From assembly GCF_013133795.1 (NCBI RefSeq), contig NZ_JABGBN010000002.1, positions 62,001-126,000 on the forward strand: DNA of 64,000 nucleotides, in the 5' to 3' direction. Source of the stretch: Pelistega suis (lineage in GTDB: Bacteria; Pseudomonadota; Gammaproteobacteria; Burkholderiales; Burkholderiaceae_B). Below, piece by piece: positions 55,968 to 64,000 of the stretch (its first letter is position 1; each line of letters begins with the position of its first letter). Under the pieces are notes generated by a model. That model did no database searches. It saw nothing but the letters and a program-made list of their open reading frames with translations, and was not told where the DNA came from. The position numbers and the translations under genes are program-made.

Positions 55968-57011
55968 ATGAAAAAACTTTTTACTGCATTCTGTCTTTTT
56001 TTGACTTTTTTACTTACTGCCTGCTCGGAAGATATTGAGCAAGTAAGTATTTCTGGACATACGATGGGTACGACTTATACCGTTAAATATCTATCTGCAG
56101 CAGATAAAACCTTACCACCACCTGCTGATGTGAAAGTGCAGTTAGATAATCTATTAAAAGAAGTCAATCGTCAAATGTCGACGTATATGCCAGACTCCGA
56201 AATCAGTCGGTTTAATCACTTGGATAAGTTGCCAATGACAATGCCCATTTCGGATGATTTTGCTAGGGTAGTGGCAGAAGCAATACGCTTACATAAAGTG
56301 ACACATGGTGCGTTGGATGTGACGGTAGGTCCTTTAGTCAATATGTGGGGATTTGGTCCAGATAAAACTATTCAAAAGCGCCCCACAGCTGCACAGCTTG
56401 ATGATGTTCGAGAAATTGTGGGTATTGATAAAATTACATTACAAGCACCGCATAAAAATGGCGAACCTTATCAGTTAAGTAAAACAAGAAAAGGTGTGTA
56501 TATTGATTTATCCTCTATTGCCAAAGGATTTGGTGTTGATAAAATTGCTGACTATTTAGAACAAATAGGTGTAAACAACTATTTGGTTGAAATTGGTGGT
56601 GAGTTGCGAGCCAAAGGAGCTAATGCAGCAAAACAAGTTTGGAGAGTAGGTATTGAGCAACCCTCAGTTGTTCAAAAACAGGCAATGCAGATGGTTGTAC
56701 CTTTGCATAATTTGGCGATGGCAACCTCAGGAGATTACCGTAATTTTCATACAGATGAAACAGGGCAGCGTTTATCGCATATCATTAATCCTAAGACGTT
56801 TGAGCCTATTAACCACCAATTAGCCTCGATTACGGTGATTCATCCAAGTGCAATGACGGCAGATGGTTTATCTACGGGTTTATTTGTTCTGGGTGAGCAA
56901 GAGGCGCTTGCTACCGCAGAAAGAGAGGGATTGGCTGTATTTTTAATTATAAAAACAGCCGACGGTTTTACAACAAAAATGTCATCAGCCTTTCAAAATT
57001 TGTTAAACTAA
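55968..57011 (+). CDS. apbE: FAD:protein FMN transferase
   Basis: 347 residues from ATG 55968; the longer frame starting at 55923 would precede the signal peptide and is rejected. It is a lipoprotein (lipobox LTAC, about residue 19). ApbE attaches FMN covalently to threonines of NqrB and NqrC. Motifs: GHTMGTTYTVKY, MGFGP-type NMWGFGPDK and YIDLSSIAKGFGVD (flavin and Mg2+ sites), plus TSGDYRNFH. It follows the nqr cluster and is probably transcribed from its own promoter. Confidence 0.95.
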   Translation: MKKLFTAFCLFLTFLLTACSEDIEQVSISGHTMGTTYTVKYLSAADKTLPPPADVKVQLDNLLKEVNRQMSTYMPDSEISRFNHLDKLPMTMPISDDFARVVAEAIRLHKVTHGALDVTVGPLVNMWGFGPDKTIQKRPTAAQLDDVREIVGIDKITLQAPHKNGEPYQLSKTRKGVYIDLSSIAKGFGVDKIADYLEQIGVNNYLVEIGGELRAKGANAAKQVWRVGIEQPSVVQKQAMQMVVPLHNLAMATSGDYRNFHTDETGQRLSHIINPKTFEPINHQLASITVIHPSAMTADGLSTGLFVLGEQEALATAEREGLAVFLIIKTADGFTTKMSSAFQNLLN

Positions 57012-57064
57012 CAAGTTAAGTCTATGCATTAGAACGTTTAATTCATACAAAGATGTAGCATACT

Positions 57065-57253
57065 ATGGAAATCTTTCTCATTACTTTTGGTTTTTTTCTG
57101 GTGGTTATCCTAGCGATGGCAGTGGGTTATATTTTTAAACGTAAAGAGATTAAAGGAAGCTGTGGCGGTATTTCTGCGCTGGGTATGGAAAAAGTTTGTG
57201 ATTGCGAAAATCCTTGTGATCGTCGTAAAGCGATGATGGCTCAAAAAACATAA
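57065..57253 (+). CDS. nqrM: Na+-NQR maturation protein NqrM
   Basis: 62 residues: one membrane helix (about 3-24), then KRKEIKGSCGGISALGMEKV and CDCENPCDRR, giving four cysteines in the CGG and CDC-x4-CD pattern. NqrM is required for assembly of active NQR, probably by supplying iron to NqrD/NqrE. It sits 53 bases after apbE, as in many NQR loci. Confidence 0.95.
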   Translation: MEIFLITFGFFLVVILAMAVGYIFKRKEIKGSCGGISALGMEKVCDCENPCDRRKAMMAQKT

Positions 57254-57284
57254 AGAAAATTTTATATTTGTATTTTTAAAGAAG

Positions 57285-57407
57285 ATGGGTTTTAATGGTT
57301 TACCTACTCGTCAACAAATGGAAGAACAACTCAAACAAATAGGTACGGATGAGCAGAAAGATAATACTTGTAAGATGACGCTCAGCACTGTCCGTATGAT
57401 GAAGTAA
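57285..57407 (+). CDS. possible 40-residue peptide after nqrM
   Basis: ATG at 57285, stop at 57405-57407: a hydrophilic peptide (MGFNGLPTRQQMEEQLKQIG, then DEQKDNTCKMTLSTVRMMK). No strong ribosome site and no known family, and it might be a chance frame, but it stands between nqrM and a terminator on the same strand. Confidence 0.3.
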   Translation: MGFNGLPTRQQMEEQLKQIGTDEQKDNTCKMTLSTVRMMK

Positions 57408-57483
57408 CAATAATTTATCTTTTGCTGCTTTCTCCCCCTATTTAAAACGGAGGATACTTTACGGCAAACAGAAGATAAAATGA

Positions 57484-57520
57484 AAAGACCAATTTACCGT
57501 GAGATAAATTGGTCTTTTTT
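57484..57520. terminator. bidirectional terminator between nqrM side and valS
   Basis: AAGACCAATTTA / TAAATTGGTCTT around CCGTGAGA, with T on both sides depending on strand; serves the nqrM unit and the convergent valS. Confidence 0.9.
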
Positions 57521-57537
57521 ATGCATTAAGGTATTGC

Positions 57538-60381
57538 TTATTTCAACTTACTTAACTGATCTTTGACCTTATCAAGCAAGGCAGAGAAATCAGCCAGACG
57601 TTGTTTCTCTTGCTCAATGACAGCTGCTGGCGCACGTTGAACAAAGTTCTCATTATTGAGTTTACCGCTAGCTTTAGCGATTTCATTCTCTAGACGAGTG
57701 ATTTCTTTGTTAAGACGAGCGGTTTCGGCTACCACATCAATCTTCACGTTTAGCATCAATTCACAATGACCAATGATTTGGCTTGGTGCACCGAGTTCAG
57801 GGAGTTTTTCAACAAATTGAACATCATTGATTTTGCCTAATGCCATAATATAAGGTTTTTGTTGCTCAATTAAATCTGATGCGCCGACCATATAGATACC
57901 GACTTTCTCTGCTGGGGAAATATTCATTTCACCGCGTAAAGCACGGATAGCCTCAATACTTTGTTTGAGCAAGGCAACATCATTTTCTGCCGCTTCATTA
58001 ATCCAGTTTTCTTGGAAAAGAGGATAAGCTTGATTGCTTAGCAATACACCTTCCACATTAGGGTCGCGTTTACCTGCGAGTACCGATACTTTTTGCCATA
58101 ATTCTTCCGTAATAAATGGAATAATAGGGTGAGCGATACGTAGGATGCCCTCAAGAATATTGATTAAGGTACGACGAGTGCCAAGTTGCTGTGCTGGCGT
58201 GCCGTTTTGTAGTTGTACTTTGGCGAGTTCGACATACCAGTCGCAATATTCATCCCAAGCAAAACGGTAAATTGTATTAGCAATCATATCAAAACGATAC
58301 TCTTGGAAGCCTTTGTGAACTTCAGCCACAAAACGTTCGTATTGACTAATCATCCACTGATCAACGAAAGAGAGTTCAGCGACACCTGTTTTTAAATCAT
58401 GCCCTTCGACATTCATCATCACAAAGCGAGTAGCATTCCATAACTTGTTGCAGAAGTTACGATAGCCCTCACAACGTTTGAGGTCAAAGTTCATATTGCG
58501 TCCTAATGTCGCATAGGCCGCCATGGTAAAGCGCAGTGCATCTGCACCGTAACTATTGATGCCTTCAGGGAATTCTTTGCGCGTATCTTTTTCAATCTTA
58601 GCTGCTTGTTTGGGGTTCATTAAGCCTTGTGTGCGTTTAGCTACCAGAGACTCCAAATCAATACCGTCAATGAGATCCACAGGGTCTAATGTATTGCCTT
58701 TAGATTTACTCATTTTTTGACCTTGAGCATCTAGAATCAGACCATGTACATACACTACTTTGAAGGGGACTTGTCCTGTGAGGTGCATGCTCATCATAAT
58801 CATGCGAGCCACCCAGAAGAAGATAATGTCAAAACCTGTTACAAGGACATTGGATGGCATATAGCGTTGGTAGTCAGGTGTCACCGCAGGCCAGCCCATG
58901 GTGGTAAATGGCACAAGTGCAGAAGAGAACCATGTATCAAGCACATCTTCATCGCGACGTAGTTGACCTGTAATACCGGCAGCAGCAGCTTTTGTATAAG
59001 CTTCTTCTTCGTTGCGAGCCACAAAGATTTGACCGTCCTCACTGAACCATGCAGGAATTTGATGTCCCCACCATAATTGACGAGAAATACACCAGTCTTG
59101 GATATTATCTAACCACTGATTGTAGGTGTTAGTCCAGTTTTCTGGGTAGAAGCTGACACGACCGTCACGTACCACTTCGAGCGCCATCTCTGTGATGCTT
59201 TTGCCCGGGTTATATGTACCCTCTGGGGCGGGTTTGCTCATTGCCACGAACCATTGGTCAGTAAGCAATGGTTCAATAACTGTCTTTGTGCGATCACCAC
59301 GAGGGACTTTAAGCTTATGGGGCTCAACCTTTTCTAGATAGCCTTGAGCTTCTAAATCAGCAACAATTTGCTTGCGAGCGTCAAAACGGTCTAAGCCTTG
59401 ATATTGAGTTGGCGCTGCATCATTAATCTTTGCATCAAGTGTTAGGATATTAATAAGCGCTAGTCCATGGCGTTGACCGACTTGATAATCGTTAAAGTCA
59501 TGCGCTGGCGTTACTTTAACCACACCTGTACCAAACTCTAAATCGACATAGTCATCAGCAATAATAGGTAGCTCGCGATTGACAAGAGGAAGCTTAACTT
59601 TTTTGCCAATCAGATGTTTGTAACGTTCGTCTTCTGGGTGAACCATAACAGCAACGTCACCTAGCATAGTTTCTGGGCGTGTTGTCGCTACAATAAGATG
59701 TGTCAGTTCTCCGCTAGGTTCAACGAGGGGATAACGGATATGCCATAAAGAACCGTCTTCTTCGACGCTTTCTACCTCGAGGTCTGAAACAGCGGTACCT
59801 AATACAGGATCCCAGTTTACAAGACGTTTACCGCGGTAGATAAGACCTTGTTCATAAAGACGAACAAAGGTTTCAATCACACCAGCTGACATTTGCTCAT
59901 CCATCGTGAAGTATTCACGAGCCCAGTCAGCTGAACTACCAAGACGACGCACTTGTGAGTGAATCGTACCACCAGAAAGTTCTTTCCATTCCCACACTTT
60001 TTCGAGGAATTTCTCACGACCTAAGTCATGGCGAGAGATATTTTGTGCATCTAATTGACGCTCTACAACAATTTGTGTCGCAATACCCGCATGGTCAGCA
60101 CCCGGAACGAAAACCGTATCACAACCGTTCATACGATGATAACGAATTAACCCATCCATAATGGTCTGGTTAAAAGCGTGACCCATATGCAAGGTGCCTG
60201 TCACATTTGGAGGAGGGAATTGAATGATATAGGGGGTACCTGAAAGCGGGGAGTCAGTTTGCACATGTTGTCCTGCTTTAAAGGCAGAGAGAGATTCCCA
60301 TTGATTATACCAATAAGCTTCAAGGGCTTTAGGTTCAAAATTCTTGGCTAATTGCGAGTTATCTTGTGATTCTGTTGACAT
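57538..60381 (-). CDS. valS: valyl-tRNA synthetase
   Basis: 947 residues, normal for ValS. The HIGH-type motif is [14 protein letters not shown] (about 58-71) and the KMSKS motif is intact ([13 protein letters not shown]). A central editing domain and a C-terminal coiled-coil arm (about 880-947, with [16 protein letters not shown]) follow. It charges tRNA-Val and removes mischarged threonine. Its upstream region is divergent to ndk across 227 bases. Confidence 0.97.
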   Translation of the reverse strand: MSTESQDNSQLAKNFEPKALEAYWYNQWESLSAFKAGQHVQTDSPLSGTPYIIQFPPPNVTGTLHMGHAFNQTIMDGLIRYHRMNGCDTVFVPGADHAGIATQIVVERQLDAQNISRHDLGREKFLEKVWEWKELSGGTIHSQVRRLGSSADWAREYFTMDEQMSAGVIETFVRLYEQGLIYRGKRLVNWDPVLGTAVSDLEVESVEEDGSLWHIRYPLVEPSGELTHLIVATTRPETMLGDVAVMVHPEDERYKHLIGKKVKLPLVNRELPIIADDYVDLEFGTGVVKVTPAHDFNDYQVGQRHGLALINILTLDAKINDAAPTQYQGLDRFDARKQIVADLEAQGYLEKVEPHKLKVPRGDRTKTVIEPLLTDQWFVAMSKPAPEGTYNPGKSITEMALEVVRDGRVSFYPENWTNTYNQWLDNIQDWCISRQLWWGHQIPAWFSEDGQIFVARNEEEAYTKAAAAGITGQLRRDEDVLDTWFSSALVPFTTMGWPAVTPDYQRYMPSNVLVTGFDIIFFWVARMIMMSMHLTGQVPFKVVYVHGLILDAQGQKMSKSKGNTLDPVDLIDGIDLESLVAKRTQGLMNPKQAAKIEKDTRKEFPEGINSYGADALRFTMAAYATLGRNMNFDLKRCEGYRNFCNKLWNATRFVMMNVEGHDLKTGVAELSFVDQWMISQYERFVAEVHKGFQEYRFDMIANTIYRFAWDEYCDWYVELAKVQLQNGTPAQQLGTRRTLINILEGILRIAHPIIPFITEELWQKVSVLAGKRDPNVEGVLLSNQAYPLFQENWINEAAENDVALLKQSIEAIRALRGEMNISPAEKVGIYMVGASDLIEQQKPYIMALGKINDVQFVEKLPELGAPSQIIGHCELMLNVKIDVVAETARLNKEITRLENEIAKASGKLNNENFVQRAPAAVIEQEKQRLADFSALLDKVKDQLSKLK

Positions 60382-60608
60382 AGAGATGAATACAGTAGTT
60401 ATGTATGAAAAATGTACGATTTCAAAGAATGAAAGATCGGCATTCTGATAAAAACACTATTTTAAAGGAATTTGCGCTATTAAGTGTCATTTGACTGCAG
60501 AATAAGGCAATATTTCTGCGCAAGTAAAATCCTAATATGTTAAAATGCGAGATTATTTTGGGCAAGGTATTTCTTGCTTTTTAATCATTTTATTAACAGG
60601 AGTTTTAA

Positions 60609-61016
60609 ATGGCTATCGAACGTACATTATCTATCATTAAACCAGACGCAGTTGCTAAAAATGTTATCGGTGAAATCATCACTCGCTTTGAAAAAGCAGG
60701 TTTGAAAGTAGTTAACGCAACATTAAAACAATTAACACGTGCAGAAGCAGAAGGCTTCTACGCAGTTCACAAAGAGCGTCCTTTCTTTAACGACTTAGTA
60801 AACTTCATGATTTCTGGCCCTGTATTTGTACAAGTACTAGAAGGTGAAAATGCTATCGCTAAAAACCGTGAATTAATGGGTGCGACTGATCCTAAGAAAG
60901 CGGCACCAGGTACAATCCGTGCTGACTTCGCAGAAAGCATCGATGCAAATGCTGTTCACGGTTCTGATGCACCAGAAACAGCGGCTGTTGAAATCGCTTA
61001 CTTCTTTGGTAAATAA
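60609..61016 (+). CDS. ndk: nucleoside diphosphate kinase
   Basis: 135 residues. The active-site histidine is in [12 protein letters not shown]; the N-terminus [18 protein letters not shown] is typical. It balances NTP pools. An AGGAG ribosome site precedes the ATG. rlmN follows after 12 bases without a terminator, so the genes are probably cotranscribed. Confidence 0.97.
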   Translation: MAIERTLSIIKPDAVAKNVIGEIITRFEKAGLKVVNATLKQLTRAEAEGFYAVHKERPFFNDLVNFMISGPVFVQVLEGENAIAKNRELMGATDPKKAAPGTIRADFAESIDANAVHGSDAPETAAVEIAYFFGK

Positions 61017-61028
61017 TCGAACCTTAGA

Positions 61029-62171
61029 ATGACTGAACGCCTCAATTTATTGGGCTTAGATAGTGATGCCCTCGCACAGCAAGTTGCTGAGTGGGGGCAC
61101 AAGCCATTCCGAGCCAAACAGTTAGCCCGTTGGGTTCATCAGCGTGGTGCGAGTAGTTTTGACCAGATGACCGATCTGGCAAAGGATTTTCGTGCGCAAT
61201 TGGAAAGTTGTTGTGCGATTAGTACACCGCCGGTGATTACCAAGAAAGTGTCTTCTGATGGCACGCGTAAATGGCTTTTTGATGTGGGTAACCACAATGC
61301 GATTGAAACGGTCTTTATTCCTGAAGACGATCGAGGTACTTTATGTATTTCAAGTCAGGCGGGGTGTACGGTAGCTTGCCGATTTTGTTCGACAGGTCAT
61401 CAAGGCTTTAATCGTAATCTCACAACGGCTGAGATTATTGGTCAGTTATGGCATGCACGTGCCGATATTTTATCTGATCAAGGTGCTGCACGTTTAAATG
61501 CAGAACTAAATGAAAATGACCGCATTATCAGTAATGTGGTGATGATGGGGATGGGCGAGCCCTTATTAAATTATGACCAAGTTGTTCCAGCCCTCAAACT
61601 TATGTTGGATGATAACGCCTATGGTTTATCACGTCGTCGAGTGACGGTATCAACCTCTGGTGTGGTACCCATGATGGATCGATTAGCACAAGATTGTCCT
61701 GTGGCATTGGCGGTGTCTTTACATGCGCCCAATGACGATTTGCGCGATCGTTTGATTCCTTTAAATAAAAAATATCCACTGGCAGAATTAATTGCTGCCT
61801 GTAACCGTTATCTTGAGTATGCACCTCGTGACTTTATTACGTTTGAGTATATTATGCTTGAGGACGTCAATGATACGGATAAACATGCACTTGAGTTGAT
61901 TGAAATCACCAAACAAGTGCGTTGCAAAATTAATTTGATTCCTTTTAATCCATTCCCTGAGTCAGGGCTGAAGCGTTCAAGCAATGCACGTGTCAAACAG
62001 TTTGCACAGATTTTGATGGACGCAGGTGTGGTGACGACTGTTCGTAAGACTCGAGGGGATGATATTGATGCGGCTTGTGGTCAGCTTGCCGGCGAGGTTA
62101 AGGATCGCACTAAGATTAGTGCACGTATGCAAATGCAAAAAACTATCCCTATTCAGGAGATTAAACCGTGA
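61029..62171 (+). CDS. rlmN: dual-specificity RNA methyltransferase RlmN
   Basis: 380 residues. A radical SAM enzyme that puts a methyl group on C2 of A2503 in 23S rRNA and A37 of some tRNAs. The [4Fe-4S] cysteines are Cys113, Cys117 and Cys120 in CTVACRFC; the methylcysteine-forming and catalytic Cys lies near the C-terminus (DAACGQL). Its stop overlaps the GTG start of the next gene (GTGA). Confidence 0.96.
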   Translation: MTERLNLLGLDSDALAQQVAEWGHKPFRAKQLARWVHQRGASSFDQMTDLAKDFRAQLESCCAISTPPVITKKVSSDGTRKWLFDVGNHNAIETVFIPEDDRGTLCISSQAGCTVACRFCSTGHQGFNRNLTTAEIIGQLWHARADILSDQGAARLNAELNENDRIISNVVMMGMGEPLLNYDQVVPALKLMLDDNAYGLSRRRVTVSTSGVVPMMDRLAQDCPVALAVSLHAPNDDLRDRLIPLNKKYPLAELIAACNRYLEYAPRDFITFEYIMLEDVNDTDKHALELIEITKQVRCKINLIPFNPFPESGLKRSSNARVKQFAQILMDAGVVTTVRKTRGDDIDAACGQLAGEVKDRTKISARMQMQKTIPIQEIKP

Positions 62172-62671
62172 GTCTAGATACGCCAGATTTAACAAAAGCT
62201 TCTGCTAATGCACCTGATGCTGATACATTGGGTGGCTATTTGGCGACAGCACGTTTAGCGCAAAATATGACCTTGCAACAGGTAAGCGACATCACGAAGT
62301 ATCATGTTAGTCAATTACGTGCTGTCGAAGAGCAACAATGGAGTAAATTGCCTTCAGGTTTTGTGTTGCGTAGCATTATTAAAAAATATGCAACAGCCGT
62401 TGGTGTCGATGAAAATATCGCTTTAGATAAGTTGGCTAAAGCGACTGGCAATGTGACACCGCAACCTAATAAAAACTTAAAATCCAGCATCGATCATAAA
62501 GTCAATGAGCAATTAAATGAACGTATTGCTAATAGCAGCAGTGGGACATGGTTATGGATTTTATTAATTATTGTGGTGTTGGGTATTGTGGGTTATATCG
62601 CCTTTTCACAAGGTATGTTTAGCCTAGACGATATTGAATTTATTAAAAAGTGGTTTGGTAATAATGTCTGA
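62168..62671 (+). CDS. RodZ-like helix-turn-helix membrane protein, C-terminally short
   Basis: 167 residues from GTG 62168. It has the RodZ-type helix-turn-helix ([20 protein letters not shown], about 22-41) that in RodZ binds MreB, then the helix about 125-146 ([20 protein letters not shown]). Only about 20 residues follow, so the periplasmic domain of full-size RodZ (about 330 residues) is missing. The position between rlmN and ispG is the usual rodZ position, so it is likely a shortened orthologue rather than an unrelated protein. It overlaps the next start by 8 bases. Confidence 0.82.
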   Translation: MSLDTPDLTKASANAPDADTLGGYLATARLAQNMTLQQVSDITKYHVSQLRAVEEQQWSKLPSGFVLRSIIKKYATAVGVDENIALDKLAKATGNVTPQPNKNLKSSIDHKVNEQLNERIANSSSGTWLWILLIIVVLGIVGYIAFSQGMFSLDDIEFIKKWFGNNV

Positions 62672-63932
62672 TATTGCTTGTGCAGCTCAACCTTATGCGG
62701 TAGGCCCAGATAGTCGTCGATTGACGCGCGCTGCGCTCATTAGTTGGGGCGATAAACATGTTCGTGTTGGTGGTGGGGCACCAGTGGTTGTGCAATCGAT
62801 GACCAATACCGATACCGCAGATGCTATTGCTACGGCTATTCAAGTTAAGGATTTAGCATTGGCTGGCTCTGAATTAGTGCGCATCACGGTAAATACACCA
62901 GAGGCCGCAGCAGAAGTACCTAAAATTCGCGAGCAGCTTGATAAAATGGGTGTGAGCGTACCTTTAGTGGGTGATTTTCACTATAACGGTCATAAGTTGC
63001 TGACAAGTTTTCCAGAGTGTGCGCAAGCCTTATCAAAATACCGTATTAATCCTGGCAATATGGGTGGCGGCAAAAAACGTGATGATAATTTTGCGCAGAT
63101 GATTGAAGTGGCGGCCAAATACAATAAAGCCGTGCGCATTGGCGTGAATTGGGGGAGCTTAGATCAAGACCTTATGGCGCGTATGATGGATGAGAACAAT
63201 GCACGTAGCACTCCATGGACAGCACAGGCCGTAATGCGGGAGGCTTTGGTTATTTCGGCGATTAGTAATGCTCAGAGAGCAGAGGCCTTAGGTTTAGCTG
63301 GAGACAAGATTGTTCTATCGTGCAAAGTAAGCCATGTGCAGGATTTAATTTCCGTGTATCGCAATCTTTCTAGTCGTTGTGATTATCCTTTACATCTAGG
63401 TTTGACTGAAGCAGGGATGGGTAGTAAGGGGATTGTGGCATCAACGGCAGCCTTATCTGTACTATTACAAGAAGGAATCGGTGATACGATTCGCATTTCT
63501 TTGACACCTGAGCCGGGTGGAGATCGTCGCAAAGAAGTGATTGTTGCCCAAGAAATTCTACAAACAATGGGTTTGCGAGCCTTTACGCCGATGGTGGTGG
63601 CTTGCCCCGGATGTGGTCGTACAAGTAGTACTTTTTTCCAAGAATTAGCCGATAGTATTCAAACCTTTTTACGTAATCAAATGCCTGTATGGCGGACTCA
63701 ATATCCTGGCGTAGAAACGATGAATGTTGCCGTAATGGGGTGTGTGGTTAATGGCCCAGGAGAAAGTCAGCATGCGGATATTGGCATTAGTTTGCCTGGA
63801 ACAGGAGAGGTTCCTTCTGCGCCAGTTTTTATTGACGGTCAGCGTACCGTGACACTAAAAGGCGAAACCATTGCAGAAGAATTCCAAAAAATTGTATTAG
63901 ATTATGTACAACGTCGTTACGCCGTAAAATAA
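62664..63932 (+). CDS. ispG: 4-hydroxy-3-methylbut-2-en-1-yl diphosphate synthase
   Basis: 422 residues from ATG 62664, inside the previous gene's end; the longer frame starting at 62634 is rejected. It carries out the penultimate step of the MEP isoprenoid pathway. The iron-sulfur cysteines are in [10 protein letters not shown] and [10 protein letters not shown], and an N-terminal TIM barrel has VQSMTNTDT. It is slightly longer than E. coli IspG (372), with the insert typical of beta-proteobacteria. Confidence 0.96.
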   Translation: MSDIACAAQPYAVGPDSRRLTRAALISWGDKHVRVGGGAPVVVQSMTNTDTADAIATAIQVKDLALAGSELVRITVNTPEAAAEVPKIREQLDKMGVSVPLVGDFHYNGHKLLTSFPECAQALSKYRINPGNMGGGKKRDDNFAQMIEVAAKYNKAVRIGVNWGSLDQDLMARMMDENNARSTPWTAQAVMREALVISAISNAQRAEALGLAGDKIVLSCKVSHVQDLISVYRNLSSRCDYPLHLGLTEAGMGSKGIVASTAALSVLLQEGIGDTIRISLTPEPGGDRRKEVIVAQEILQTMGLRAFTPMVVACPGCGRTSSTFFQELADSIQTFLRNQMPVWRTQYPGVETMNVAVMGCVVNGPGESQHADIGISLPGTGEVPSAPVFIDGQRTVTLKGETIAEEFQKIVLDYVQRRYAVK

Positions 63933-63971
63933 TCTACATCAGTGTGAAAACACAGGATATAACATAAGACT

Positions 63972-64000
63972 ATGACAAAATTTGAAAAAGTTACTGCCAT
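63972..64000 (+). CDS. hisS: start of histidyl-tRNA synthetase, cut by window
   Basis: Only nine codons (MTKFEKVTA) lie inside the window. The beginning resembles HisS of related bacteria (before RGMNDILP in those proteins), and rlmN-rodZ-ispG-hisS is the conserved order. Tentative because of the short piece. Confidence 0.6.

Overview
The window is a gene-dense bacterial chromosome segment, AT-rich by eye. The set hemC-hemD-hemX-hemY, surE-pcm-nlpD, rlmN-rodZ-ispG-hisS, sucC-sucD and a complete nqrA-F cluster points to a betaproteobacterium. A low-GC member of the Alcaligenaceae (Pelistega/Oligella/Taylorella side) is my best inference; the genus cannot be proven from this sequence alone. No tRNA, rRNA, CRISPR array, prophage or transposase gene was recognised.

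Layout. 1-3.1 kb: the end of an Mla/Pqi-type lipid transport operon (MCE protein, auxiliary lipoprotein), then dtd and a methyltransferase. 3.1-9.5 kb: small envelope proteins, putP, an SF1 helicase, a small lipoprotein plus an acidic protein, and dinB. 9.5-10.1 kb: first cluster of modular inverted repeats. 10.1-20.3 kb: yqeY-like gene, a YpfH-like protein without its catalytic residues, pbpG, and the purine genes purL, guaB and guaA, followed by a tandem series of terminator hairpins. 20.3-30.9 kb: a HepT/MntA toxin-antitoxin pair, ogt, two DoxX paralogues, GNAT, tadA, ldcA, an ABC-F ATPase, yigZ, a sulfide-response cluster (DUF2892, ygaP, ygaV-like regulator), a thioredoxin and a purine permease. 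31-38.9 kb: tsaD, plsY, surE-pcm-nlpD (rpoS is absent from its usual place), an exonuclease, two secreted proteins and rlmD. 38.9-39.8 kb: second repeat cluster. 39.8-49.5 kb: a DUF2889 gene, sucCD, terC with a 31-residue membrane peptide, hemCDXY and ppa. 49.7-57.4 kb: nqrABCDEF, a tandem 77-bp terminator array, apbE and nqrM. 57.5-64 kb: valS, ndk, rlmN, rodZ-like, ispG and the first codons of hisS.

How the genes work together. The right half is strongly respiratory: succinyl-CoA synthetase, heme biosynthesis, the sodium-pumping NADH:quinone reductase and its two maturation factors (ApbE attaches FMN, NqrM is needed for assembly), with a sodium/proline symporter on the left that could use the sodium gradient. 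The middle holds the guanine branch of purine synthesis and a purine permease. Accessory content is modest.

The most unusual material is non-coding. First, a family of long, modular, hairpin-forming repeats lies at three loci (after dinB, purL and rlmD). Second, a family of terminator hairpins is tandemly amplified after guaA and nqrF, with paired base changes that preserve the stems and with copies of the nqrF 3' end between them.
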